Source: Sipunculus nudus (lineage: Eukaryota > Annelida > Sipuncula > Golfingiida > Sipunculidae). Taken from it: a stretch of DNA of 64,000 nt. This document shows, piece after piece, positions 24,370 through 37,016 of the stretch. A program made the position numbers and the translations under genes. The notes under the pieces were generated by a model. The model ran no database searches, had not been told where the DNA came from, and saw only the letters and a program-made list of their open reading frames with translations. The stretch is taken from positions 16,986,001-17,050,000 of the forward strand of contig CM049308.1 in NCBI GenBank assembly GCA_026874595.1. Direction: 5' to 3'. Every line of letters starts with the position of its first letter. Within the stretch, counting starts at the first letter, position 1.

Positions 24370-25200
24370 AATAATTTTTCAATTGTTTTGTGTATCTTTT
24401 GTGGCTGATCTTCCCTTCCACATGTTGGAAGATCTTCTGTAGAAGGAGCCCAAACTTATCAAAATTTTGGTGTAGTTGGTGCTTAAGGAAAAACTGACAC
24501 ACCAACAGAGATGGGCCATCAGACGATGCAAAAAGGAACTGTACTGTCTGTGGACAGAGTATGAGGACAACAGAGAAGTGCTCGGTTGTTATTTGAGGCA
24601 GGGAGGCAACTGCTTTGCCCTAATGTGGATTGAGATAAAACCAACCATGATACTTACCTGTAGAATTGTACACTGATCACCTTCAATGGACTATATATAT
24701 GTATATATATTTATATATATGTGCGTAATGCAAGTATGGACTTAACTCGTGTACGCTTTAAGATCTTGCATGGTATTGATTTTTAAGACACGTTGCAATA
24801 AATGATTTGGATGCTTTATTTTTCATTATTGATACAGATAACCCCCCACCCCTTTCCCCACCATATAGTTTATAAAACCTCAAACTTGGTGACTGTACAT
24901 AAATGATATGATGATAAATCAAAGCCTTTGATAAAAAACATGAACTAGTCTAAGAATTGATTAATTCTCCAAGATATAATGTAATGACCTGGAGTAAAAG
25001 ATTTTCTGTCACAGCCAATTTTTGGCCTGATTAATTCTTCTGAGATGAATCATGTATAGCTTTGTTTGATATGTAACAAATTCTTCACAACAGCAAGAAG
25101 TGCTGCATAGCTTGTATTGTCATAATACAAATTCTTAAATTCAACTTGAAAGAATATATGGAAAAGTTCAGAAATTTGTATGAAACTATTTATTTATTTT
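24370..25200. other. No gene seen
   Basis: Imperfect TA tract near 24693-24720; otherwise single-copy-looking, non-coding. Confidence 0.4.
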
Positions 25201-27004
25201 ACACACATTATTATGCAGATGCATCATCTGCACAGCTGCAGGGAGCCAGGGTGACATCATATCTATTGATGGGGAAAGTGGTATGAAAAGAAGTCCAGAA
25301 AACCTTGAAAAAGCCCATTCAAGCTCTCCCAGCACAGCTAGAGCCTCAGGATGTCCACCATCCCCACCTGTATTGCCAGTAACAGGGTGGAACTATTTCC
25401 ATCCACCAAGATTTCTGCTATGGCAGTATTTATGAGCATATCATCTCATCTGCAAAGTTGGTGAATGTGACTGAAGCCGATGATAGTGATGCGAAGTCAG
25501 ATGAATACAGCACTGAACAACCATTGAAGAAAGGGAGGCAGTACTTTGTCAGGGTAGATGTGACTGAACTTCAAGATACCAGCAGCACTGAACATTATTT
25601 CGTCAAAGCCCTGGTGTGTGCTTCATATGCTAGTACAAACTATCATAGCTGTGTAACTCTGCAAAAGGATGGAAAGACTGCAAATTCATCATGTGAGTGT
25701 AAAGCCTCAGTCATAGGGAGATGCAGTCATATTGCTCAATTATTGTTTGCACTGGAGAACTACACAATCTAGTTTGGACATGAGCAGTTTTCATGCACCA
25801 GCAAGCTATGTAAATGGAATGTTGGCTGGAAGAAAACAAAAAAACCCAAAGTCAGCTCATTCACTTACATACACAAAAAAATGTTTTAAACATTAATGGA
25901 GATGAACACCTGGATTATGCGCTCATTGATGTCTGACAAAAAGAGCTTGGTGAATTGTCAGAAACTTTTCTCAGGGCAAAGGAAAACAGACTCAGGTTCC
26001 AACATACATCAGTTGGCCGGAACAACATGCCAGGCTGATTCCATGGAATGGCACATGGCACAGTGGTTCTGGATAAATGCTTCTAATTGCAAGCAGTTTG
26101 CATCCACAAGATCAGAAAGAGGACTCTATAATTGTTAGTTGTAAACCGTGGGGTGCCACCTTATCCACTCCAGCAATTCAATATGGAAAACTAAATTAAG
26201 CAAAAGCTTTGAACACTTACAGGGACACCCTGCCATGTACTCTGTCAGTGAAGGAAAGTGGGTTTTGGATAAATCCAAGCTATCCTTATTTTGATTCAGT
26301 CCAGATGGCCTTGCGTATGATGAAGATGGCCTTGCTGGACTCATAGAAATGAAATGTTCAGTAATTCAGAAGCATCGCAATCCAATTGAAATAAATAAAT
26401 TAAGTAAGAAGCAGCCAGCTTAGTTTGCTGTAAATGTGTTGACAACAAAATATATTTATATATGCGTGACCATTGACATCGCTGTCATGTTTTTAGGTAA
26501 CTCCAGAAGACATAAAGAATATTGAAATGGCTACAAGGAACCAAGCATCCAGTGCACTGTGGTTCAAGGAACGGAAGTGGCGCCTTACTGCATCTCGGTT
26601 CTACGGACATCATCCATGTGACAGCAGGGAGGAACATGGACAAGTTGTACCATCCCATACTTGAGGCCCCAAAATTATGCACAAACAATTGTACATAGGA
26701 AACAGTACGAACAAGCTGCCATTGAGAAGTTTGAGGAAACTTTTAAACTAAAGGTCACACCCAGTAGTTTGCATATCAGCGCTGAACATCCATTTCTGTT
26801 GCATCTAGGAATGGGCTGATTGGTGATGATGCCATCCTTGAAGTGAAGTGTCCATAAAAAGGGAGACATGACTTGATCAACCCTGGGCCAAATTTCCCAT
26901 TCCTTGACCACTTGGATAAGGAGGTGGTACTTAAAGACTCATAAATACTTGGTGCAAGAGAAGTGTTTATATACTGGTAAATGAATGGTCTAACTTGAAT
27001 ACAG
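25200..27004 (+). pseudogene. SWIM / YqaJ / YqaJ nuclease unit, copy 1
   Basis: An upstream stretch unique to this copy reads GSIYEHIISSAKLVNVTEAD in frame with the body. Then a SWIM zinc finger (CECKASVIGRCSH, C-x-C...C-x-H, about 25694-25733). A first YqaJ-type nuclease follows: MEWHMAQWFWINASNCKQFA, then near 26280 the SPDGLAY and MKCS equivalents of the D...E-x-K site. After an acceptor-like TTTTTAG at about 26495 comes a second, different YqaJ domain (WFKERKWRLTASRF, EKFEETFKLKVTPSSLHISA, ASRNGLIGDDAILEVKCP). Stops and frameshifts are spread through it. YqaJ is the lambda-exonuclease-like fold that digests DNA ends; SWIM fingers often precede it in transposon proteins. Confidence 0.85.
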
Positions 27005-28691
27005 TAGGCAGCTTGGTACCCCTGCTGTGAGGTCACAGGAACCAGCTGATGAAAGTGATGCAAATGCAGATGAATACAGCACTGCAAAACCATTGAAGAA
27101 GGGAGGCAACACATTGTCTGTGGTCATGTGACTGAACTTCAAGATACCAGCAGCACTGAACATTATTTTGTCAAAGCACTGGTGAGTACTTCATATGCTA
27201 GTACAAACTATCATACCAGTGTAACTCTGCAAAAGGATGAAAGATTGCAGCTTCATCATGTGAGTGTAAAGCCTCAGCCAATGGGAGCTGCAATCATATT
27301 GCTGGACTATTGTTTGCACTTGAGGACTACATAATCCAGTTTGGCCATGAGCCAGTGTCAGGCACCAGCAAGCTATGTTAATAGAATGTTGGCTGAGAGA
27401 AACAGAAACGCCCTAAGCCAGCTCAACCACTTACATAGACAAAAAAGCAGCACCAGACAGAATCAAAGTTAACCCACGTCAGCACCCAGCATCATCATCA
27501 GACACAACATTTGAACATCTCTTCTTAGCATCCCTCCCATCAACTGGCAACGAAACTATGTTTGAAACATTAATGGAGATCAAATATAAGGAATATGCAC
27601 TCACTGATGTCCGACAAAAAGAGTTTGATGTATTGTCAGAAACTTTCCTCTGAGCAATGGAAACAGACTCGGGGGGCCTACATACATGAGGTGGCCTAAA
27701 CGACAGGCCAAGCTGATTCCATGGAATGGCACCTGGCACGGTGGTGCCGGATAAATTTTTCCAGTTGTAAGCAGTTTGCATCCACAAGATCAGAAAGAAG
27801 ACTATAATTTGCAGAGGTTTAAACTTTGGGGTGCCAGCTTATTCACTCCAGCAATGCAATATGGAAAACTAAATGAAGCAAAAGCTTTGAACACTTACAG
27901 GGACACCCTGCCATGCACTCTGTCAGAGAGGGAAAGTGGGTTTTGGATAAATCCGAGCTATCCTTTTTTTGGATGCAGTCCAGATGGCCTTGTGTACACT
28001 GAAGATGGCCTTGCTGGACTCGTAGAAATGAAATGTCCAGTATTTCTGAAGGATCACAATCCAGTTGAAATAAATAAATTAAGTCAGAAGCAGCAGGCTT
28101 CATTTTGCTGTAAATGTGTTGACAACAAAATATATATGCATGACCATTGACATCCCTGTCATGTTTTTAGGTTACTCCAGAAGACATAAAGAATATTGAA
28201 ATGGCTACAAGGAACCAAGCATCCAGTGCACTGTGGTTCAAGGAATGGGAGTGGCGCCTTACTGCATCTCGGTTCAAGGGACATCATCCATGTGACTGCA
28301 GGGAGGAACATGGACAAGTTGTACCATTCCATACTTAAGCCCCCCCCCCCCCCCCCCAAATTATGCACAAAGCAATTGTGCATAGGAAACAGTACAAACA
28401 AGCTGCTATTGAGAAGTCTGAGGAAACTTTTAAACTTAAGGTAACACCCAGTAGTTTGCATATCAGCGCTGAATATCCATTTCTGCTGCACCTGGGAATG
28501 GGCTGATTGGTGATGATGCCATCCTTGAGGTGAAGTGTCCATAAAAAGGGAGACGTGACTTGATCAACCCTGGGTCAAATTTCCCATTCCTTGAACCCTT
28601 GGAAAAGGAGGTGGTACTTGGAGACTCATAAATACTTTGTGCAAGAGAAGTGTTTATATACTGGTAAATGAATGGTCTAACTTGATTACAG
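27005..28691 (+). pseudogene. SWIM / YqaJ / YqaJ nuclease unit, copy 2
   Basis: Same order as copy 1, period 1687 bp to copy 3. The first YqaJ site is the best preserved: FGCSPDGLVYTEDG then LVEMKCPVFL, the complete D...E-x-K signature, inside an open frame 27776-28150. The SWIM finger is hit by a frameshift near 27240. An 18-C run at about 28338 replaces the CCCCC of the other copies. The second YqaJ reads APGNGLIGDD, with Asn for Asp. Confidence 0.85.
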
Positions 28692-30380
28692 TAGGCAGCT
28701 TGGTACCCCTGCTGTGAGGTCACAGGAACCAGCTGATAAAAAGTGATGTGTATGCAGATGAACACAGCACTGTAAAACCATTGAAGAAAGGGAGGCAGTA
28801 CTTTGTCAGTGGTCATGTGACTGAACTTCAAGATACCAGCAGCACTGAACATTATTTTGTCAAAGCCCTGTTGAGTACCTCATATGCTAGTAAAAACTAT
28901 CATACCATTGTAACTCTGCAAAAGGATGGAAAGATTGCAGTTTCATCATGTGAGTGTAAAGCATCAGCCATGGGAAGCTGCAGTCATATTGCTGGACTAT
29001 TGTTTGCACTTAAGGACTATATAATCCAGTTTGGCCATAAGCCAGTGTCAGGCACCAGCAAGCTATGTAAATGGAATGTTGGCGGGGAGAAACAGAAAAA
29101 CCCACAGCCAGCTCAAACAGTTACATGGACAAAAAAAGCAGCACCAGACAGAATCATAAAGTTCAACCCACGTCCACACCCAGCATCATCATCAGACACA
29201 GCATTTGAACATTTCTTCATAGCATCCCTCCCATCAACTGGCAACAAAACTATGTTTGAAACATTAATGGTGATCAAATATCAGGATTATGCACTCACTG
29301 ATGTCTGACGAAAAGAGTTTGGTGAATTGTCAGAAACTTTCCTCTGAGCAATGGAAACTGACTCAGGCTCCTACATACATGAGGTGGCCAGAACAACAGG
29401 CCAAGCTGATTTCATGGAATGGCACATGACACGGTGTTGCCGCATGAATTTTTCCAGTTGTAAGCAGTTTGCATCCACAAGATCGGAAAGAGGACTCTAT
29501 CATTTGCTGTGGTGTAAACTTTGGGGTGCCAGCTTATCCACTCCAGCAATGCAAATATGGAAAAGTAAATTAAGCAAAAGCTTTGAACATTTACAGGGAC
29601 ACCCTGCCATGTACTATGTCAGTGAAGGAAAGTGGGTTTTGGATAAATCTGAGCTATCCTTATTTTGGATGCAGTCCAGATGGCCTTGTGTACAATGAAG
29701 ATGGCCTTGCTGGACTCGTAGAAATGAAATGTCCAGTAATTCTGAAGGAAAACAATCCAGTTGAAATAAATAAATAAAGTCAGAAACAGCAGGCTTCATT
29801 TTGCTGTAAATATGTTGACAACAAAATATATTTATATATACATGACCATTGACATCCCTTCATGTTTTTAAGTAACTCCAGAAGACAAAGAATATTGAAA
29901 TGGCTAGTAGGAATCAAGCATCCAGTGCACTGTGGTTCAAGGAATGGGAGTGGAGACTTACTGCATCTCGGTTCAAGGGTCATCATCCATGTGACAGCAG
30001 GGAGGAACATGGACAAGTTGTACCATTCCATACAGAAGCCCCCAAAATTATGCACAAAGCAATTGTGCATAGGAAACAGTACGAACAAGCTGCCATTGAG
30101 AAGTTTGAGGAAACTTTTAAACTAAAGGTCACACCCAGTAGTTTGCATATCAGCGCTGAACATCCATTTTTGTTGCATCTGGGAATGGGCTGATTGGTGA
30201 TGATGCCATCCTTGAGGTGAAGTGTCTATAAAAAGGGAGACATGACCTGATCAACCCTGGGCCAAATTTCCCATTCCTTGAACCCTTGGACAAGGAGGTG
30301 GTACTTAAAGAGACTCATAAATACTTGGTGCAAGAGAAGTGTTTTTATACTGGGAAATGAATGGTCTAACTTGATTACAG
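28692..30380 (+). pseudogene. SWIM / YqaJ / YqaJ nuclease unit, copy 3
   Basis: Longest intact SWIM part: 28748-29308 reads through KPLKKGRQYF, the finger CECKASAMGSCSH and KFNPRPHPASSSDTAFEHFF to a TGA at LTDV. The first YqaJ has a shift between WHMTRCCRMNFSSCKQFA and FGCSPDGLVYNEDG. The second reads WFKEWEWRLTASRFKGHHP through EKFEETFKLKVT, then the shared frame break before ASGNGL. Confidence 0.85.
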
Positions 30381-31921
30381 TAGGCAGCTTGGTACCCCTG
30401 CTGTGAGGTCACAGGAACCAGCTGATGAAAGTGATATGAATGAAAGATGAACACAGCACTGTAAAACCATTGAAGAAAGGGAGGCAGTACTTTGTCAGTG
30501 GTCATGTGACTGAACTTCAAGATACCAGCAGCACTGAACATTATTTTGTCAAAGCCCTGTTGAGTACCTCATATGCTAGTAAAAACTATCATACCAGTGT
30601 AACTCTGCAAAAGGATTGAAAGATTGCAGTTTCATCATGTGAGTGTAAAGCATCAGCCATGGGAAGCTGCAGTCATATTGCTGGACTATTGTTTGCACTT
30701 AAGGACTATATAATCCAGTTTGGCCATGAGCCAGTGTCAGGCACCAGCAAGCTATGTAAATGGAATGTTGGCAGGGAGAAACAGAAAAACCCACAGCCAG
30801 CTCAATCAGTTACATGGACAAAAAAAAGAGGCACCAGACAGAATCATAAAGTTCAACCCACGTCCACACCCAGCATCATCGTTTCAGACAGCATTTGAAC
30901 ATCTCTTCATAGCATCCCTCCCATCAACTGGCAACAAAACTATGTTTGAAACATTAATGGAGAACAAATATCAGGATTATATGCTAACTGATGTCCGACG
31001 AAAAGAGTTTGATGAATTGTCAGAAACTTTCCTCTGAGCAATGGAAACAGAATCTGGTTCCTATATACATCAGGTGGCCAGAACAACAGGCCAAGCTGAT
31101 TCCATGGAATACCACATGACATGGTGGTGCCCGATAAATTTTTCCAGTTGTAAGCAGTTTGCATCCACAAGACCACAAAGAGGACTCTATAATTTGCTGA
31201 GATGTAAACTGTGGGGTGCCAGCTTATCCACTCCAGCAATGCAATATGGAAAACTAAATGAAGCAAAAGCTTTGAACACTTACAGGGACACCCTGCCATG
31301 CACTCTGTCAGTGAAGGAAAATGGGTTTTGGATAAATCCGAGCTATCCTTATTTTGGATGCAGTCCAGATGGCCTTGTGTACAATGAAGATGGCCTTGCC
31401 AGACTCGTAGAAATGAAATGTCCAGTAATTCTGAAGGATCACAATCCAGTTGAAATAAATAAATTATTTCAATAGCAGCAGGCTTCATTTTGCTGTAAAT
31501 ATGTTAACAACAAAATATAATTTCATATGCATGACCATTGACATCCATGTCATGTTTTTAGGTAACTCCAGAAGACATAAAGAATGTGGCTACAAGGAAT
31601 GAAGCATCCAGTGCACTGTGGTTCAAGGAACAGGAGTGGCGACTTACTGCATCTCGGTTCAAGGGTCATCATCCATGTGACAGCAGGGAGGAACATTGAC
31701 AAGTTGTACCATTCCATACAGAAGCCCCCAAAATTATGCACAAAGCAATTGTGCATAGGAAACAGTACAAACAAGCTGCCATTGAGAAGTTTGAGGAAAC
31801 TTTTAAACTAAAGGTCACACCCAGTAGTTTGCATATCAGCGCTGAACATCCATTTCTGCTGCATCTGGGGATGGGCTGATTGGTGATGACGCAATCCTTG
31901 AGGTGAAGTGTCCATAAAAAG
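30381..31921 (+). pseudogene. SWIM / YqaJ / YqaJ nuclease unit, copy 4
   Basis: SWIM finger broken by TTGAAAG near 30615 but otherwise kept. The first YqaJ is open over 31041-31475 (WGASLSTPAMQYGKLNEAKA, FGCSPDGLVYNEDG, LVEMKCPVIL). The second YqaJ is the only one with the acidic residue, ASGDGLIGDDAILEVKCP, then the TAA that all copies share. It joins directly to a fifth fragment. Confidence 0.85.
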
Positions 31922-32060
31922 GGGGAAAGATTGCAATTTCATCATGTGTGTGTAAAGCCTCAGCCATGGGGAGCTGCAGTCATATTGCTGGACTATTGTT
32001 TGCACTTGAGGACTACACAATCCAGTTTGGCCATGAGGTAGTGTTATGCATCATCAAGCT
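31922..32060 (+). pseudogene. SWIM finger fragment, partial copy 5
   Basis: GGAAAGATTGCAATTTCATC then the finger C-x-C (CVCKASAMGSCSH) and ALEDYTIQFGHE. Fused to the end of copy 4 by a deletion; nothing further downstream. Confidence 0.8.
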
Positions 32061-33648
32061 ATGCAGGAGAAGTGGTCAAAGGCTATGGAAACGGACATTG
32101 CAAGGCATGCCACTAACTGCCTGAAACAAGCTCCATGGATAAAAGGGGAGGCAAAATAAAGACATTTAAAATACAATCGAACAAATCCAGCATGCAAAAA
32201 AAAACATTTTTCTTAAAACTTTCTGTACTGTGTACTTGATTCATGCCTTAATTACCAAGCAGGGAGCAGGTCCATAAAGCCATACCATCATGCTGCTGTT
32301 AAGAGTTATACTAGACTGTGCTGAACTCAAGGTTCAGTCCCCTTCCAGCCTAGTATTAAATTCAAAATTGTATTTTTACAACAAGAGTACAACCACCTTC
32401 AAGAGTTTGGTATGCATTGCATCCTCTGCAGCATAACCATGGTGACAGGCATCTTGGACCTTCTTGATAGTGGGGATCAGGTGATGGCGGTTAAGGGGTT
32501 TGTGATCCAAGATATACTCAACAAACAGGGCAGCATGTTGGCTATTCAAAACGTTTAAGCACAAAAGGACCAATTCTCTGGACAGGAGACTGAGCATAAT
32601 GAGAAGATAGCAAATTTGAGAGTACATGTAGAAAGTACATGTAGAAAGGGTGATTCAAGGAATTTCATATCTTTGATTCAATAATTCCCTTGAACTAAAC
32701 CGGAACCTTCATCACACCATGAGAATGTAAGGAAACGCATATATTGCTCTAGTGAGAGCACCTGCCTATACTTCTCCCCTGTATTGCATGCAAATACATG
32801 AAGCGCCCCATGGTCACATAATTTCAGGAAATCATATCAAGATATGCCTAAAACCAGTTTTTTGATGATATTTAGTCATTGGTGAATATGCAAAAGTGCT
32901 AACAAACTGAGCAAATATGGGTAAAGGTCAACCAACAGTTAATCAGTTCGAGAGTCATTATTTGATGCCTTCCACTAAATTAGAAAAAAAATCCAATAAA
33001 AAAAAACCCTCAGTGCTATCGTGCTAACTGACAAACAAAGCCCAAAGTCTACTGTAACTTGGCCTTGAGAGCATAAGTCAAGGTCACAGCACCAGGAAAT
33101 GATACAGAATTATGATGTAATATTGATAGATGCAAGTCTGTAGGAGATATGAGCATTTTAAAAGTGCAGCCACGGACATGGATGCCTACCGGTAAAACAA
33201 TAAGCTCTCTGATGGGGCACTTCAAAATATTTACTTTGCGATGCTGGGAAGGTGTTGCCCCTTCTAGAAAGAGGTGCAAAAATGGTGGCATCAGTTTAAG
33301 TGGCCATATCTGTTTATCAGTGCGATAAAGAGGGACATTTGTATGATGTAACATACAAATGACGTACAAATACCACTGTTATTTTCAACAGTACAAGTTG
33401 CCAAGTGGATGTAAATTTAGTCTGTCATCTAGGTTCGTCACTGATATGTTGCAAGACCACAGACCTCTTTCAGTCATTATTCTTTCTGAATTAATCATTT
33501 GGAATCCATACATAGGAGAATATTATTCTGCTGTAAGATAAAAGCCACATTTGTCTGATTTGCTTCTGGACAAAATAAATGTAATTTATAGTGCATTGTA
33601 AATAAATGATCATGAAAAAACCCAGGTGAACAGGGATACTGGAGGGAG
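32061..33648. other. Mostly non-coding; one possible minus-strand exon
   Basis: Apart from the candidate at 32397-32577, no supportable gene. The minus frame 33049-33369 has no recognised domain. Confidence 0.35.
32397..32577 (-). CDS. Possible exon of an unrecognised gene
   Basis: The minus strand reads ELVLLCLNVLNSQHAALFVE, then YILDHKPLNRHHLIPTIKKV and QDACHHGYAAEDAMHTKLLK, bounded by an acceptor (CTCCTGTCCAG) and a donor (TTGAAG then GTGGTT). Composition is protein-like and helical, resembling an alpha-helical repeat, but I do not recognise the family. It could be a real exon of a host gene lying on the same strand as MCM8, or chance. Confidence 0.35.
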
Positions 33649-33649
33649 T

Positions 33650-34310
33650 ATAGGCAACAAAATATCAAGCATGTGGCCACCCATGTCACAAGGCAACAAA
33701 TTATGACCATGATGGGGATCCAAGTAACTAGGAAATAACAGATCAAGTATGTGGGGTGGTAATCCATGTTACAGGCAACAAATAATGCACATGAGTGGGT
33801 GGTGATTCAAGTTACTAGGCAACAATTAATGAGCATGAGAGAGTGGGGATCAATGTTACAAGACACCAAATAATGAGCATGAGAGGGTGGGGATCCATGT
33901 CACTAGGCAACAATTAATGAGAATGAGAGGTGATGATCCATGTTACTAGGCAACAATTAATGAGAATGAGAGGTGATGATCCATGTTACTAGGCAACAAT
34001 TACTGAGCATGAAAGAGATGGTGATCCATGTTACCAGGCAACAATAATGAGAATGAGGGTCAGTGATGCATGTTTCTAGGTAACAAGTGATTAGCTTGAA
34101 AGGGTGGTGCTACATGTTACTAGGCTACAATATTGAGAATTAGGGTGTGGTGATGCATGTTACTAGGCAACAAGTAATGAGCATGAGGGGGTGGTGAACA
34201 ATTATAACAATGATAACAACAATGCATGAACCATGTTATATGGTGATCCATGTTACCAGACAACAAGCATGAGCGGTAATGATTCATGTTACTAAGCAAA
34301 AGAAATATAC
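33650..34310 (+). repeat. 45-bp minisatellite with X-box-like palindromes
   Basis: About 13 degenerate units of the type CATGTTACTAGGCAACAA then TTAATGAGCATGAGAGG and TGGTGATC. Nearly every unit has GTTAC(T/C)AGGCAAC, two inverted half-sites GTTRCC around one base. Confidence 0.9.
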
Positions 34311-35742
34311 ATGTATAGTAGATAATCCAATTTAATCAGCTACACAGTACTAAGCACAATGTTTGATAATCCAAGTAAACACTGCAAAGCAGACAGCACT
34401 GGTCCTGGTGTATTGAGAAGACCATCAGGATTGGATGTGTGGAAATATCAAGAACTCAAACAAAAAGGAGATTTCTCAGTGTACTTTAAAATCAAGATGA
34501 ACTGGTGGTCAAGGAATCCAACATGTTTAATCAAATGATGGTATGGGATATTAAAATACCTTTATACTTTAATGTACATTATAGGAACATAATCATTGAA
34601 CCACTATTAATCCATTTTGTTGTCAGAGGGTGTAACAACTCAAGATGGTCAACAGAGCCAAGTCAAACTGGGTTGTTCTGGTCATTTTCAGGACATAGAT
34701 GAACAGAACAATATTTTGGTTCAATAATTCATTTTCTTTTCAATTTTGCCCTTCATAACCCTTCTGTACAACTTTCAGTGACAGTGTATGATCCCATTTC
34801 ACGACTGCATGATCCTCTGAACTTTACAACCATCTTGATTCAAGGGCATCCTGAGTCTTGTTTAACCACTAGATTCCATGATTGTTCATGGCCTTTACCA
34901 AAATTATTCTAGGCTTCTGAAGATTTCTTTGATGAAAATTATTTCATGAATTTTCATGATCTTTACAATTATTATGATTCAATACTTTCAACAACCTTTT
35001 CAACCTTTATAGTTCAAAGACTTTAAATTACCTTTTTAAATAATATCTGCCTTTTAGGAACATACAGTACCTTAGTCTGAGATTGTTCATAATAGACAAA
35101 TGAATCAATGCCTTATCAAATACTCTCTTATTCTGGGGCGGTATGACCACTGAGTGTATCAAACATACATGCTTGTAGTGTGAAAATGGCTAAAGACAAT
35201 GTCTGACCATAGTGTAATTGCAAGAAAGCTTACGAGCTAAAAATGTTGTGTGATTTCTCAGGAATGTACAAGATATAAAGTCAGCATTAACAATCCTGTT
35301 GAAATAATAATCACCAAAGGAACCTCCTTTTTTATTTTAGAACATAACTTCTTAAAAGGAACAAAACAAACTGAATGTAATGAAGTGGAGACAATGTTAA
35401 TGAGAATGACTTGTGTTCCTATGTTCATAAAAAATATGTATAATGATGTAGGTGATAAGAAGACCTCTAATAAATTTCTGTAAACCCAAGATGAAAAGAC
35501 AGATCATGATGGTGTGCCACTTAACCTGGTAAATTCAGTGGTGAATGGTATGTAATAAAGTGAACAATAATGTTGGTAAAGTCCCTGTGTTCTTCAAGAT
35601 AAATGCAATCCTCAGCTTCAGAACCAGCTTGTGCATTGTTGAAAGGGAAGAAGAGGTAGACCACCATGCCCTTGACATGTATCAACACAATTAAAAGTCA
35701 AAGGGTACAGATTTCATGCATCACTTTCAAGCGGGAATTAAG
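34311..35742. other. No gene seen
   Basis: AT-rich; short frames (34505-34702, 35250-35483) have no recognised domain. Confidence 0.35.
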
Positions 35743-36232
35743 GGCGTCACCATTTTGAATTTGCTCATATTATATTGTATCAGAGGCCTTAAGCTGCTTG
35801 CATTCCTAAGCGAGTTCACTGATGTGATTGACAGTGTCTGGCCTGAGTTTGTGTTTGTCCAAGAGGGTGGTAATGATTTACATTTAGCCTCAGTGTCTCC
35901 TGAGTTGATCCGACTGTCTTTTACTCTCAGATGTTCCTATGCTGTTAAATTTGTGTATATCAGCTTGATCCCATACCGCAATGTTCCAGTCTGTATGCGC
36001 AGATGGCCATGCTGATCTGATTACAACTGTGTCGTTGATGCAGTAAATCGTAGCATTAAGTAACAACTATGATGGCAATATTCGGATTTGGGAACATCTG
36101 GATCTGGCTAATGTTCGTTGGCCTGATTATCTCAGCAATGACGATGTACACTCAACTCTGTTGGTTTATCACAGTATTACAGAAGTGTCAGAGGGGCCAT
36201 TCTACAAGCTCTGCGTTTGCATACTGCTTCCC
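35743..36232 (+). pseudogene. SGNH-hydrolase-like relic (retroelement-associated)
   Basis: Reads RGLKLLAFLSEFTDVIDSVW, PEFVFVQEGGNDLHLASVSP (the GGND block of SGNH hydrolases), later YNCVVDAVNRSIK-like sequence, SNDDVHSTL (the D-x-x-H block) and, after frameshifts, RGAILQALRLH. Such SGNH domains are encoded by some Ngaro/DIRS retroelements. At least three frame breaks; it is a relic. Its place just upstream of the DIRS-like relic suggests one element or two tandem ones. Confidence 0.65.
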
Positions 36233-36346
36233 TGTAATCACCCCCAGATAAAATGTTTCTGTTTTCAGGCACATTTAATGATAATTTGTGCGTATCATCA
36301 GTCCTTAGGAGTCACATTTTGTTTGTGGAACGTCCCTGTGTTTTAA

Positions 36347-36650
36347 GTCAAGTTTAAGCACTTAATGCTTTAACCTGGCAGGTGTAGTTCATTCAGTTCA
36401 TATGATATCATATCATGTACATTATTATCTGTGTTTGTCAAGTTTAGGTAACTTGTGCTTGAACATGGAACATGGCAGGTGCAGTTACCTTTATTTGTAT
36501 AATACATTATTATTGCTGCTTTTTCTGTCAAGTTTGAGCTGTTTCAGTTTGAACTTGGCTGGTGCGATTCCCTTAAGTTATAAATGTATTTATACTTGGT
36601 GTTATTGTCAAGTTAAAGCGGTTTCAGCTTGAACATAGAAGGTACATACA
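36347..36650 (+). repeat. ~90-bp degenerate tandem repeat, four units
   Basis: GTCAAGTTTAAGC / GTCAAGTTTAGG / GTCAAGTTTGAGC / GTCAAGTTAAAGC at about 36347, 36438, 36528 and 36607, each followed by TTGAAC and GGCAGGTGCAG-like sequence. It lies between the SGNH relic and the gag-like frame. Confidence 0.75.
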
Positions 36651-37016
36651 TTTATAATTTATCATTATAACAAAGTATGTCATACGGTTTGACCTGTCAT
36701 TTGTGATGCATCATCACCCTGATGGCAGGATATGATATAGGTCAAATAAGTGGCAGGTAAGAGTTGCCGTGGCTAGTTTTATGAGTTACATTATAAGGTG
36801 GCAGGTGTTTTGCTGGTACTTTTTGCCAGTATTTTGTTAATTTTTGAATTCCATCATTTATATTTTCTGTCTAATGGAGATTTATGTTTATGTTGATGAT
36901 AACTGTGGTAACCCCCTTTTGTTATTTTATATTTGGATAAAAGGGGCTGGCAGTTGCAATTTTAAATATTACCTTTCTTATAGAACAAAGATATTGCTTG
37001 TCTATTTCATTTACAG

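Noticed and set aside
27479-31774. Long minus-strand frames across the nuclease array (for example 30940-31488)
   Set aside because: They mirror the plus-strand YqaJ relics and repeat with the same 1.69-kb period; the plus strand carries the SWIM and D...E-x-K motifs.
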